64,000 nucleotides of DNA from positions 496,001 through 560,000 of the forward strand of contig NZ_AOGX02000015.1 in assembly GCF_000332475.2 (NCBI RefSeq), in the 5' to 3' direction. This document shows positions 28,064-37,268 of this stretch, piece after piece. A model generated the notes under the pieces. The model searched no databases. It was given only the letters and a program-made list of their open reading frames with translations, and was not told where the DNA came from. This DNA comes from Leptospira yanagawae serovar Saopaulo str. Sao Paulo = ATCC 700523. GTDB lineage: Bacteria; Spirochaetota; Leptospiria; Leptospirales; Leptospiraceae. The stretch's first letter is position 1, and every line of letters begins with the position of its first letter. A program made the position numbers and the translations under genes.

Positions 28064-28705
28064 TTATAAAGTAAATACAAGTGGATCAGTAAAATCTGAA
28101 ATGATTTGGTTCACATGAGGTTTTAATTCGTTGATTGTGTGTGAGGTGGCAATTCCTATTATGGAACATCCTGCTGCTTTTCCAGATAATAACCCGGCGA
28201 TGGAGTCCTCAAACACCACACAATCCTTAGGATCTAAACCCAAACCATTTGCACAAAGTGAATACACTTCTGGATGTGGTTTGCCATGTTTGACCATGGA
28301 ACCATCGATGATCACATCAAAATAAGAACGGATGTTTAAATTGTCTAAAGTGAAATTGACATTCATTGTGGGTGCTGATGTACCGAGAGCGATTTTCACT
28401 TGGTTGGTTTTTAAATACGAAAAATAATCAAGGATCCCCAAGTGAGGTTTCATTTCCTTAAGGTATAAGTTTTGGTACAAACTTTCTTTTTCTGCCCCGT
28501 ACTTTTGAATTTCTTCTGCACTGATACTCCCAAAGATCATTTGGAACAAATCGGCATTCGTTTTTCCATTATAAGTATCTCTGTAAATTTGTGCATCTAG
28601 AGGGAATTTGTATCTTTTTGAAAACTCCATCCATGCTTGGAAATGGAATTTGTGATTGTCGACAACCACTCCATCCATATCAAAAATAAATCCTTTATGT
28701 TGCAT
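28064..28705 (-). CDS. HAD-family phosphatase, beta-phosphoglucomutase-like
   Basis: A 213-residue HAD hydrolase. Start 28705 (MQHKGFIFDMDGV) has AAGGAT 5 nt upstream and overlaps the preceding gene by 11 bp. Motif I FDMDGVVVD, motif II LGTSAP, motif III lysine in KHGKPHPEVY and motif IV VVFEDSIAGLLSG. Such enzymes act on sugar phosphates or as phosphoglycolate-type phosphatases; the substrate is not predictable. Last gene of the operon beginning at 31908. Confidence 0.9.
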   Translation of the reverse strand: MQHKGFIFDMDGVVVDNHKFHFQAWMEFSKRYKFPLDAQIYRDTYNGKTNADLFQMIFGSISAEEIQKYGAEKESLYQNLYLKEMKPHLGILDYFSYLKTNQVKIALGTSAPTMNVNFTLDNLNIRSYFDVIIDGSMVKHGKPHPEVYSLCANGLGLDPKDCVVFEDSIAGLLSGKAAGCSIIGIATSHTINELKPHVNQIISDFTDPLVFTL

Positions 28706-29414
28706 TTTGAATCCTTTCCATTTCATAACCACCGACAAGGCCTGTCATAAAATTGGGAATATTGGTTGTAAATGAGAATGTTTTTTTCTGAAAAGGGTGA
28801 GTGAATGTGATCGAAAGTGAATGGAGTGCCATACGAGGATAGGATCTTGTTTGGTTGCCATACTTCGTGTCGCCAACGATGGGGTGGCCTTTATCTGCAA
28901 AATGTACCCGGATTTGATTTTTTCGGCCAGTGATGAGATCGATTTCTAACAGAGAATATAAATTGGATTCTTTTAACACTTTGTATTTTGTTTCAGAATA
29001 CTTTCCTTCTTTCGGATCATCCACAGAATACACGCGGTGTGCTTTTGATTCTGTGAGATACGATTTGATGGTGCCTTGTTTTTCTTTCCAATGACCGTGG
29101 GTAACAGCAACATAAGTCTTTTTCGTTTTTTCCCAATTGTCTTGTAACGTTTGTTTTGCGGTTTCTGTTTTGGCAAATACAAGGATTCCGGAAGTATCTC
29201 GGTCCAATCGGTGAACAATAAAAATGCGATGTTTGGACCTTTCACTCCCCTTTTTCACATAATCCATCAGGGAAGCATAAGCAGTTTTTGATTTTTCTGA
29301 TTCTGTGGCGATGGTCAATAGTCCCGCTGGTTTATCCACCACAAGCAGATCTCGGTCTTCATAAATGATGTGTAAGCCTTTTGGTAAAAACCGAGTGTTT
29401 GTTTTTGGGTTCAT
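28695..29414 (-). CDS. RluA-family pseudouridine synthase
   Basis: A 239-residue enzyme isomerising uridine in rRNA or tRNA. The family signature VHRLDRDTSGILVFAKT contains the catalytic aspartate. LLVVDKPAGLLTI precedes it and GRKNQIRVHFADKGHPIVGD follows, as in RluA/TruC. No S4 domain. The target position is uncertain. Its start overlaps the ankyrin gene stop by 4 bp. Confidence 0.92.
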   Translation of the reverse strand: MNPKTNTRFLPKGLHIIYEDRDLLVVDKPAGLLTIATESEKSKTAYASLMDYVKKGSERSKHRIFIVHRLDRDTSGILVFAKTETAKQTLQDNWEKTKKTYVAVTHGHWKEKQGTIKSYLTESKAHRVYSVDDPKEGKYSETKYKVLKESNLYSLLEIDLITGRKNQIRVHFADKGHPIVGDTKYGNQTRSYPRMALHSLSITFTHPFQKKTFSFTTNIPNFMTGLVGGYEMERIQNAT

Positions 29415-30586
29415 TCTTTCAATAGGAGTTTTAAAACTTTTGGATTGTTTTGCCGTTCTGCAAATTCAATCGCTGTTTTGCCCCATTTATCTTTTTTTTG
29501 TGGATTGGCTCCTGCGTCTAGTAGTAGTTGGATGAGTTCGTATTTTTCATTTAGGATGGCGCTGTGAAGTTTTGTGGAACCGTATTTGTCCAGGCCATCG
29601 ATATCCTTCTCTATGGTTAAAAGGATTTTGGTTGCTTGCCAATTTTCATTGATGATTGCTTGTTCCAGTGCCGTGACTCCTTTGTCATTTTTGATACTGG
29701 AATCTACATTTTGTTTGGAAAGGATCCTTAGTATTTCCAAAGAATCACCGATCACACTTAGGTGTAGTGCTGTAGAACCTTCATGGTTTTTGTGATTCAC
29801 ATTTGCATTGGCATCAAGTAAAATTTGGAATAACTTTGGTTTGTCGGGATGGTCATTGCCCATATTGATCATGGCGAGTAATGCCGTGTTTCCTTCAGAT
29901 GTTTCTAATTCCAAATTGGCACCTCGACGGATCAATTCTTCTACCAATCCAAAATTTTTACTGAAGACCGAATTCATCAAAGCGCTGACTCCTAATTTTG
30001 TTTGCGCATTGATATTTGCACCGGCATCAAGTAATGCCTTCACATGATCGATGAATTTGAATTCTGAGGATGCTAACGTAATGAGAGGAGTTTCTGTAAA
30101 TGAATCTTGGGCCTCCAAATTGGCGCCTTTGGTTAAAAATAAGGCAAACAAAGACGGATCGAATTTCCGAATTTTGATCATAAAATAATGGAAATGGGTG
30201 CGATTGTAGTTTCTTTCACCTAACGCATAATTTGGATCGACCCCTTGTTCCAATAATAAACGGATGATATCGTTCTTACTAAAACTGATGGCAGTGGCAA
30301 GTGGGGTATTTCCATCTTTCATGGGAACATTAAGATTTGCTCCCTTGGAAATTAAAAACTTTGCGAGATCAACATTTCCCAGTTCAGCAGCATAATGGAG
30401 GAGTGTATACCCATCTTCATTTCGTTTTGTATTGACATCAAATCCTTTGTTTACTTTTTCTTTGATGGTTTTGGGATCACGCATTTGGGAAAGGTTGAGA
30501 TCGTTTGCATCAATTGAGTTCAGCGATAGTAATAATAAGATAAATAAACTTACGAAAGTTTGGATACAATTTGATCGGATTACCAT
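29411..30586 (-). CDS. Secreted ankyrin-repeat protein
   Basis: A 391-residue protein with an N-terminal signal peptide (hydrophobic FVSLFILLLLSLNSIDA, ending near residue 27) and about ten ankyrin repeats filling the rest, such as DGYTLLHYAAELGNVDLAKF, DGNTPLATAIS, EGSTALHLSVIGDSLEILRI and YGSTKLHSAILNEKYELIQL. Probably a periplasmic or surface protein-binding scaffold. It overlaps the upstream propeller gene by 7 bp and the downstream pseudouridine synthase by 4 bp. Confidence 0.92.
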   Translation of the reverse strand: MVIRSNCIQTFVSLFILLLLSLNSIDANDLNLSQMRDPKTIKEKVNKGFDVNTKRNEDGYTLLHYAAELGNVDLAKFLISKGANLNVPMKDGNTPLATAISFSKNDIIRLLLEQGVDPNYALGERNYNRTHFHYFMIKIRKFDPSLFALFLTKGANLEAQDSFTETPLITLASSEFKFIDHVKALLDAGANINAQTKLGVSALMNSVFSKNFGLVEELIRRGANLELETSEGNTALLAMINMGNDHPDKPKLFQILLDANANVNHKNHEGSTALHLSVIGDSLEILRILSKQNVDSSIKNDKGVTALEQAIINENWQATKILLTIEKDIDGLDKYGSTKLHSAILNEKYELIQLLLDAGANPQKKDKWGKTAIEFAERQNNPKVLKLLLKE

Positions 30587-31908
30587 GGAGAGGACCCTCC
30601 TTGTGGGCGTAGGATGACAATTTGATTGCCGGTAGAAAGGCCTAAGACTTCTTTTTGTTTTGGATGGATTGCTATTAGATGAGGATGAATATATTGTTCA
30701 TCATCGTTAGAAACAAACAATAGTTCTCCTTGTTTGGTATCAACGATATACACTTTCCCAGAAGAGTAAAGTCCTCCGATGACCAAAATTTGATTGGAAG
30801 GTGCAAATACGTCTCCTGCATCAAAAAATGAGGATCGAAACATTTCTTTTTTTGTCGTTAAATTGAATCCGTAAAATTGGATGAATCCTGTTTCCACACC
30901 GGCAGAACAAAATAAATGGTTACCATCAGGTGTGACGGCAATTGATCGAATGGTTTGTCGATCTTTTGTTTCCAAATCTTCCGAATCACTCCGAGGGATG
31001 TATACAATTGGACCTGCTGGTTTTTCTTCAACGATTTCAAAACTCATGTTTTGATCCATAATGGATGGTGTGATTTCATGGATCCTACCATGTGCATTTC
31101 CATAAAGAATCGAATTTCGTTTGTTCACATAATGGAATGGGAATTGGAGGTGGGCAATTTCAAACCCTGCAGGTTGCGTCCAATCAGCTGAGTTCGGATC
31201 AGCAGTTAATTGAAAGTCATTCAGTTTTTTTCCCGTTACCGTATCATAAATGATGAGCCTCCTATCATAAAAATTGGGTCCTTCCATATTATGTTTATAG
31301 GATACTAAAATCTTTTTTCCATTTTCTATGAATCTTGCATTGTCGATGGTGAGGATCCAGTTAGGTGCAAGACCTGCTTCTTGCCTGTTTGTTTTACTTT
31401 CATCTCCAGGGTATCTGTAGTCGATGTCGGCGGTCACAGAATAAAATAACGAATTCTCCGATGGTAAAAATTTCGTTATACTTCCGTTAGCTGAGGATCG
31501 AATGACTAAATATCGTTCTGAGGATTGAGAATTTGGATCGGTTTGTCCAAAACTTAAAAAGAATTGTCCATCTGGTGAAACATCAAAAATTTTTGGACCA
31601 TCAAATTCTTTTTGGTAATGCATTTTTGCTTCCGTTTTCCAAATCAAACTTCCATCAACCAAACTGATCCGATAGATCCAAAAATCAGTGGTTCCGATAA
31701 GAGCGGATTTGCCATCACTGTGGTACCGTATGCTAAATATATTTTGTCCATCGATTGCGGGAGTGAGGCGAGTTTGGATTTGCCAAGAGAGATTGGTGTT
31801 TGTGACGGATGGACCATCATTTTGGAACTGCGGGAATTTTGCCATCGTTTGTGGGCTTACCGAAATTATGGGAAACAAAGATAAAACAAAGAGGAGGGTG
31901 TATCTCAT
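30580..31908 (-). CDS. Secreted WD40/PQQ-like beta-propeller protein
   Basis: A 442-residue protein with a signal peptide (MRYTLLFVLSLFPIISV). It is composed of blade-like repeats, for example ALIGTTDFWIYRISLVDGSLIWKTEA, FDVSPDGQFFLSFG, IAVTPDGNHLFCSAG and YIVDTKQGELLFVSND, as in PQQ-binding-like/WD40 propellers. No enzyme motif was recognised. First gene of the overlapping operon; a 145-bp divergent region separates it from the EAL gene. Confidence 0.78.
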   Translation of the reverse strand: MRYTLLFVLSLFPIISVSPQTMAKFPQFQNDGPSVTNTNLSWQIQTRLTPAIDGQNIFSIRYHSDGKSALIGTTDFWIYRISLVDGSLIWKTEAKMHYQKEFDGPKIFDVSPDGQFFLSFGQTDPNSQSSERYLVIRSSANGSITKFLPSENSLFYSVTADIDYRYPGDESKTNRQEAGLAPNWILTIDNARFIENGKKILVSYKHNMEGPNFYDRRLIIYDTVTGKKLNDFQLTADPNSADWTQPAGFEIAHLQFPFHYVNKRNSILYGNAHGRIHEITPSIMDQNMSFEIVEEKPAGPIVYIPRSDSEDLETKDRQTIRSIAVTPDGNHLFCSAGVETGFIQFYGFNLTTKKEMFRSSFFDAGDVFAPSNQILVIGGLYSSGKVYIVDTKQGELLFVSNDDEQYIHPHLIAIHPKQKEVLGLSTGNQIVILRPQGGSSPW

Positions 31909-32053
31909 GCGCGAGAGTCTAAGGGGTGGGAAAACGAGGTCAAGACTTCCTCGAAATTGCGAATTTCTTACGGGAATGTCCTTTTTTCTAGAATGAAATG
32001 TTTAATTTATTGAATTTATTTCTGTTAAAACAGATGATGAAGAAGAGGACTTT

Positions 32054-33259
32054 ATGGTAAGTGCATTGGAACCAACCAAACAAAAACAATATGTCCCCTT
32101 ACTCCAACCGATCTTTTCAGTTGAAGAACAGAATGTGGTGGCTTACGAATCCCTAGGCCGTGTCCGCGATGGAAGTGGTCAATTGGCAATGGTTCCGGAA
32201 TTTTTAGATCCCAATGTGACTCCACTTCGCATGTCCGTCATCGACAGAGAGTTACTCAGCATCTCCTTAGAAAAAATTAAAAACACCAATGACCAACTCT
32301 TTGTCAATATGTCTCCGGACCAGGTGATTTTAGAATACGAAGAGTGTAAGGGGAATGTTCTTCCCATTACAGAAATAGTGAAACACCACGGGGTTTCCTT
32401 GGATCGAATTGTCATCGAGATCACAGAAAAATCGGGAAGTTTTGGAACAGATGTACTGGCAGCAGGTGTTGAACTTCTCAAAGAACAGGGATTTGGGATT
32501 GCATTAGATGATGTAGGATCAGAATCTTCCAACTTAGAAAGGTTAGGTGCCATTAAACCAGATATCATCAAAATTGATTTGAATCTACTAAAAAAATCCA
32601 TCGAAAAAAGAGAATACCAATCAATCCTTGAATATCTAAAACAAATTTCGTTGAGCATTGGGTCACAGTTATTATTTGAGGGAATTGAATCGGAAGAAGA
32701 ATTATTCCAAGCTGTGAATTCTGGTGCCAGTTTATTACAAGGATATTATTTAGGAAGACCAGTTGAATTTAATGAAGATAAACAAAGTATATGTGATGTA
32801 GTTGTGCCTCGTTTACAAATTTATCATGAGAATAAACGAAAGGAAGTCGCAAAGGAAATTGAATTTGAAAAATTGATAAAGACGAAGTTAATGTCATTAC
32901 AATTAAAAACTATTAAATTGGACAATCGTGTGATCATTGATCCACAAAGTTTTTTTAAATTAGATCCAATGATACAACGGGTGTATGTGACAGATTGGCA
33001 AGGAACTCAAGTTTCTCCCTATTATGAAAGAACAAGTGATTCTGGATTCATCGAAAATCTGTCTTTTTTACAAAAAAACTGGTCGTATATGCCATTTTTT
33101 TATAAGCACGTAAAACAAGTGTTTCGTGATTCAGAGTCTTGGCAAGTCAGTGACCCGTATTGGGATAAAACATTAAAAAAGAAAGTGATTGTATACTCTC
33201 GTGTGAATGAAATGGGTTACTCATTTTTCGTAGATTTGGTTTTGGATGAAACGAAATAA
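32054..33259 (+). CDS. EAL-domain c-di-GMP phosphodiesterase, YkuI-like C-terminus
   Basis: A 401-residue cytosolic protein. The EAL domain (about 12-245) keeps the expected catalytic set: E32 (ESLGR in place of EALLR), N85 in FVNMSPD, E122 in IEITE, D152/D153 in LDDVGSESSN, K173 in IIKID, E209 in FEGIES and Q229 in LLQGYYLG. It should be active in hydrolysing cyclic di-GMP. The C-terminal part (about 255-401) resembles the PAS/Cache-like sensor found behind EAL in B. subtilis YkuI. SD AGAGGAC precedes the ATG. It stands alone, with a strong hairpin after its stop. Confidence 0.9.
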   Translation: MVSALEPTKQKQYVPLLQPIFSVEEQNVVAYESLGRVRDGSGQLAMVPEFLDPNVTPLRMSVIDRELLSISLEKIKNTNDQLFVNMSPDQVILEYEECKGNVLPITEIVKHHGVSLDRIVIEITEKSGSFGTDVLAAGVELLKEQGFGIALDDVGSESSNLERLGAIKPDIIKIDLNLLKKSIEKREYQSILEYLKQISLSIGSQLLFEGIESEEELFQAVNSGASLLQGYYLGRPVEFNEDKQSICDVVVPRLQIYHENKRKEVAKEIEFEKLIKTKLMSLQLKTIKLDNRVIIDPQSFFKLDPMIQRVYVTDWQGTQVSPYYERTSDSGFIENLSFLQKNWSYMPFFYKHVKQVFRDSESWQVSDPYWDKTLKKKVIVYSRVNEMGYSFFVDLVLDETK

Positions 33260-33264
33260 AAAAC

Positions 33265-33297
33265 TTGTTGGGATTTGCGGAACAAATGTACCAACAA
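33265..33297 (-). terminator. Rho-independent terminator between convergent genes
   Basis: Arms TTGTTGG (33265-33271) and CCAACAA (33291-33297) enclose a second stem ATTTG/CAAAT. Read on the minus strand the hairpin is followed by GTTTTTTATTT, so it terminates the MFS-bearing operon; on the plus strand it may also stop EAL transcription. Confidence 0.75.
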
Positions 33298-33304
33298 TGG
33301 TAAA

Positions 33305-34504
33305 TTACATATTATAATTTCTCAATGTTTGCAATCTGATTGTGGTTATGATCACAATCAGAGTTAAGATAACCCCCGCAGATAGAACGGCTGTAGCAAT
33401 CGATACCTTTACTAGGATGAGGCCAGAAAGTAACCCAGCAAACGCGGGAACGACTTGGCTTGTAATGGTATACAAACTCATAAGCCTTCCTCTATACTCT
33501 TGACTCACTTCTGATTGTAATATCGCAACCAGTAAACTGATACTGGCTCCTGCTCCAAATCCACTCAACAACAATAAGACAATAGAAATCCATAAGTAAG
33601 AACTGAGACCAATTCCAAGAAGGCCAAGACCACAGATCAATCCAGATGTAAGTATCAATTTGCCATAACCAAAATGTTTTGCTAATTTTAAGGAAGTGCC
33701 ACCACCGATGAGGAGTGCCAATGCGAGTGCTCCTAAAAAGAAACCACGCTCTAATTCGCCTAAATTGAGAACTCCTTTGGCATACCTTGGCATCATCACT
33801 TGCACAGGTCCCATAGAACAATAAATCACGATAGAAAACAGTAGCGTTTGTTTTAATAATTCATGATTTTTGGCATAGGAGAGTCCTCTAAGGATCCGAT
33901 CCCAAGCAGAAGATGATTTTCCTTGACCTTCTGTTTTGATTCCAATTAATAAAGCCATTGCAATCAAAAATAGAATAACACCTGTCAGGTGAACAAATTT
34001 CCAAGAACCTATCCTTTTGCAAAATGCTAAAATAGGAGGTGCGGATCCGAAACCTAACATCACTAAAACGTTAAAAATAACAGCCATTTTTTTCTGTTTT
34101 TCACCAGCCAACCTTCCAAGTAAGGACATTCTCGCTGGTGCAAGGATAGACCAACCCACTCCCACAAAAAAGGCACCTAACAAAAAGAAAGAGACGGCGA
34201 CTTCACCTACCATCTGTGAAGAGAGGTTGAGTAATCCAAGTGCGATTAAAAAAGAGATATGGGCTAGTTGCGCTAAAATTTGGGGGGAGTGTGCATCACA
34301 CCATGCTCCTGCAAACCAACCAAGAAACAGTGGAACTCCAAAACACAATCCAAAGCCAATACCTGCTAAAGCATCTTGGTTCCATACATCTTGTGCATAT
34401 AAAATCACACTGTAGTTCGTGAGATGGCCTGCTAAAAATCCCAAAAAGGATGCAGACAAAAATCGAAACATTTGACCTTTGTGATACAGATTCGTTTGGT
34501 TCAT
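33305..34504 (-). CDS. Major facilitator superfamily transporter
   Basis: A 399-residue inner-membrane protein with about 12 hydrophobic segments in two halves joined by a polar loop near residues 195-215 (KTEGQGKSSSAWDRILRG). The pattern fits an MFS exporter, possibly of the enterobactin-exporter-like group. Its ATG overlaps the stop of the preceding propeller gene by 4 bp, so it is the last gene of a four-gene operon. Substrate unknown; export of the operon's product is a reasonable guess. Confidence 0.9.
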   Translation of the reverse strand: MNQTNLYHKGQMFRFLSASFLGFLAGHLTNYSVILYAQDVWNQDALAGIGFGLCFGVPLFLGWFAGAWCDAHSPQILAQLAHISFLIALGLLNLSSQMVGEVAVSFFLLGAFFVGVGWSILAPARMSLLGRLAGEKQKKMAVIFNVLVMLGFGSAPPILAFCKRIGSWKFVHLTGVILFLIAMALLIGIKTEGQGKSSSAWDRILRGLSYAKNHELLKQTLLFSIVIYCSMGPVQVMMPRYAKGVLNLGELERGFFLGALALALLIGGGTSLKLAKHFGYGKLILTSGLICGLGLLGIGLSSYLWISIVLLLLSGFGAGASISLLVAILQSEVSQEYRGRLMSLYTITSQVVPAFAGLLSGLILVKVSIATAVLSAGVILTLIVIITTIRLQTLRNYNM

Positions 34505-36315
34505 TTTGCTTGTGTAACCTCCATTAAAGTTGGTTGCCCATCTTCAATATGCCAACTGGGAAACGCTCCATTCGAAGAATAAACCTTTCCATCTGGTGAA
34601 AATTCGATATCACGTGTGAAAGTAACTTTGCGGCTCATTGGGTACACTTTCCATGTTTCAGTTTTAATATCCATCGCCATTAGATTGTCAGACGAAGTTC
34701 CCGTCACCCAAACAAGATTGGATTTGCGGTCCACATTGAGAGAGTAAGGTGTTTCCACTCCATCAACGGCAGTGGGAAGCGGATAAAGTTTGAATTTTCC
34801 ATCATCGGGTGTATACTTGGCAATGGATCCTTCTGGAAACACAGAAATCCAAACATTGTTGTCACGATCCACACGTAACCTGCGTGGTCCTTGGAAAGGA
34901 GTTGGAATCAATTGGAAAGAATCATTTTTGGGATCGATTTTACCGATTGTATCTGCATGGAGTCTTGTAAACCAAACAGTTCCATTTGGTGCAATATCAA
35001 TTCCATACGGAAGAGGCATTCCACTCACACGTTCGTCTACAGGCAATAAATGCATTGGGAATCCCCAGTTCATGAGTTTGATGATGAACCCACTGATCCA
35101 TAAACTAAAACTTTCCTTTTTGGTTCTAGCAGGTAAATCATAGGTATGGAAACTTTGATCCTTACGATTGAACATACCCACTTGATTCGAAAGTGCTAAC
35201 GTAAACCAAACACGATCTTCTCTATCAATTCGAATTGTGTGAGGATACAAACCATCTTTAAACAAATGATTTTTAAATTTTTTTGATACCGGATCAAATT
35301 CGGTGATACGTCTTTGTAATGAAGGAGTGATGAAGATATTCCCATCAACTGGTGATTCGGCAAGAGAATGCAAACCAACATAGGTTTCATGTTTTTGGAA
35401 GGAACGTAACCTTCCAGGCAGTAGTCCTCCCAATTCATCTTCAGGTAGTTTGGGAACCTTATAGACAACCGTTTTACCAGTGTTAGGATTTATTTCCCAA
35501 AGCCGATCTTGGATATTATCACCTACATATACCAAACCAGTTTTTTTATGGAACAATAGATCATGCATTTGGGAAAAACTATCACCCATTGGCCATTCCC
35601 GAATCACAGCTCCATATAATTCCTTCCCCCAGGTTCTACCAGGTTTCACTCGTTCTGGGTGTTTTAATAAATCAACATAGGCATTGGATAAAATTCCTGG
35701 AAGTTTTTTCTTGGCTTTCCCATGAGGTCTTGCGCCATAACCCATCATTCGATTGATGATTTCTTCCCAATCTCCTTCAGAAAATGCGCGTCGCATAAAA
35801 AAACTACCTTGTTGGTGGCAAAAACCACACTGTTCCAAATAGGTTTTTCTAAGCTCTTTATCTTCGCCAAACTCAAGTGCTGCGACCCAACTATTCGAAG
35901 GATACTGACCAACCAAATAATTGAGGTCTGTTACTTTCTCCATTCGAAACGAAACAGAACTCACATTCGAATATGGCCTTACATTGATGTCCTTATAACC
36001 AATTTTGCGAAGTCGAATGGTCACTTGCGGAGCATACGGAAAAGGGATATCCACTTTTCCATTGGGGTTTGTGAACATGGTCACTTCTGGTGTGATAAAA
36101 AATGTTAATCCTTCTGGCGGATACCCATGGTCATCCCTTGGTGGGACTTGTGGTTTTTCTGCTTTGATTGTCACCATCACCAGGTCTAGGTTATTGCCAT
36201 TACTATCTTTTACATTGACCTGTATCGCGGATAACGATGTATAGGTGATCGCAAAAATAAAAAACAAAACCAATTGAAAGAGAAATCTATATTTAAATCG
36301 CTTAAATTTCATCAT
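34501..36315 (-). CDS. Exported heme-motif protein with streptogramin-lyase-like propeller
   Basis: A 604-residue protein, start 36315 with AAGGAGT upstream. Signal/anchor segment about residues 10-30; a carboxypeptidase-regulatory/CNA-B-like beta domain about 31-126 (FTNPNGKVDIPFPYAPQVTI); a CxxCH heme c site CGFCH at 163-167; then a Vgb-like six-bladed propeller (about 235-595) with repeats such as YGIDIAPNGTVWFTRLHADT and LRVDRDNNVWISVFPEGS. Vgb lyases linearise streptogramins, but most propellers of this type are not lyases. Heme plus propeller suggests a periplasmic redox enzyme. Flanked by overlapping SDR and MFS genes. Confidence 0.8.
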   Translation of the reverse strand: MMKFKRFKYRFLFQLVLFFIFAITYTSLSAIQVNVKDSNGNNLDLVMVTIKAEKPQVPPRDDHGYPPEGLTFFITPEVTMFTNPNGKVDIPFPYAPQVTIRLRKIGYKDINVRPYSNVSSVSFRMEKVTDLNYLVGQYPSNSWVAALEFGEDKELRKTYLEQCGFCHQQGSFFMRRAFSEGDWEEIINRMMGYGARPHGKAKKKLPGILSNAYVDLLKHPERVKPGRTWGKELYGAVIREWPMGDSFSQMHDLLFHKKTGLVYVGDNIQDRLWEINPNTGKTVVYKVPKLPEDELGGLLPGRLRSFQKHETYVGLHSLAESPVDGNIFITPSLQRRITEFDPVSKKFKNHLFKDGLYPHTIRIDREDRVWFTLALSNQVGMFNRKDQSFHTYDLPARTKKESFSLWISGFIIKLMNWGFPMHLLPVDERVSGMPLPYGIDIAPNGTVWFTRLHADTIGKIDPKNDSFQLIPTPFQGPRRLRVDRDNNVWISVFPEGSIAKYTPDDGKFKLYPLPTAVDGVETPYSLNVDRKSNLVWVTGTSSDNLMAMDIKTETWKVYPMSRKVTFTRDIEFSPDGKVYSSNGAFPSWHIEDGQPTLMEVTQAK

Positions 36316-37267
36316 ATGGAACTCCTTTGGCATTTAAGTAAGCAATGAACGTCTCTTTGGAAGTATACTTGGGAATGTACCCAAACACAGATTTCAGTTG
36401 TTTGTTGGAAAGTACAGGCCGATAACGCAAAAAATCAATTTGATCGGGACCATATTGTGTGAGTCGAAATAGTCTTAGGATGAAAAGTATAAATTGTAAA
36501 AAAAGTGCAGGGATTGGTAAGTAAGGTTTTCGGATCATACGGCTGATTTCTTTTAAACTAAGAGCCCCATCTCCTGCAACGTTAAAGATTCCGTCTTTTT
36601 TCTCAGCAATCCCTTTTGCGATGATGCCAATGACATCCTCATCCCAAATGAAAACAAAAGGACTTTTGTGACCGAGGATTCCCATTACAAATGGTTTTTG
36701 GAACATATCAGTGATTAGGTTATTCACAGTTTTTCCTAATATGGTTCCTGGTCGTAGTACCAATTGTTTGAGTTCTGGAGAATTGGTACGGTATTCTTTC
36801 AGAATTTCTTCTACTTCTCGTTTGTTTTTGGAATAAACAAATGCCGAATGACCGCGAATCGGATCTGTTTCTTCGATCCAATCTTTGTTTTCTTTATGAT
36901 ACCCGTATGCGGCCCCAGAACTAGTAATGATCACTTGTTCTGTTTTTGCATAGACTGCACCATCTAACACATTTTTGGTGCCATGAACATCAATTTTCCA
37001 TTGTGTTTCTTCACTCATCCCCGGTGGAGGATTGAGTATAGATGCTAAATGGACAATCGAATTTGGTTTCCATGTTTGGATCAAATCGATTACTGCATTC
37101 CGGTCACTGATCTCTAATCGTTGGAATTCTAAATTTGGAAAATTTTGGATACCATTCATTGGTTTGATATCGGTCGCCAAAATTTTCCAATGGGGGTAGG
37201 TTTGTACCAAATGATGGATAAGGGTAGATCCTATATATCCGGCTCCACCCGTAATGAATACCTTCAA
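36302..37267 (-). CDS. NAD-dependent epimerase/dehydratase (extended SDR)
   Basis: A 321-residue Rossmann enzyme. NAD motif FITGGAGYIGS (residues 4-14), IVHLASI, a SSGAAYGYH serine region and the catalytic YSKNK (Tyr/Lys). The C-terminal substrate domain resembles NDP-sugar epimerases and 3-beta-hydroxysteroid-type dehydrogenases. Substrate not identifiable. It starts 1 bp after the BASS transporter stop and overlaps the heme/propeller gene by 14 bp. Confidence 0.88.
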   Translation of the reverse strand: MKVFITGGAGYIGSTLIHHLVQTYPHWKILATDIKPMNGIQNFPNLEFQRLEISDRNAVIDLIQTWKPNSIVHLASILNPPPGMSEETQWKIDVHGTKNVLDGAVYAKTEQVIITSSGAAYGYHKENKDWIEETDPIRGHSAFVYSKNKREVEEILKEYRTNSPELKQLVLRPGTILGKTVNNLITDMFQKPFVMGILGHKSPFVFIWDEDVIGIIAKGIAEKKDGIFNVAGDGALSLKEISRMIRKPYLPIPALFLQFILFILRLFRLTQYGPDQIDFLRYRPVLSNKQLKSVFGYIPKYTSKETFIAYLNAKGVPYDEI

Positions 37268-37268
37268 A

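Noticed and set aside
32022..32033. CTGTTAAAACAG palindrome upstream of the EAL gene as an operator
   Set aside because: Short, AT-rich, single copy; no regulator or second site to support it.
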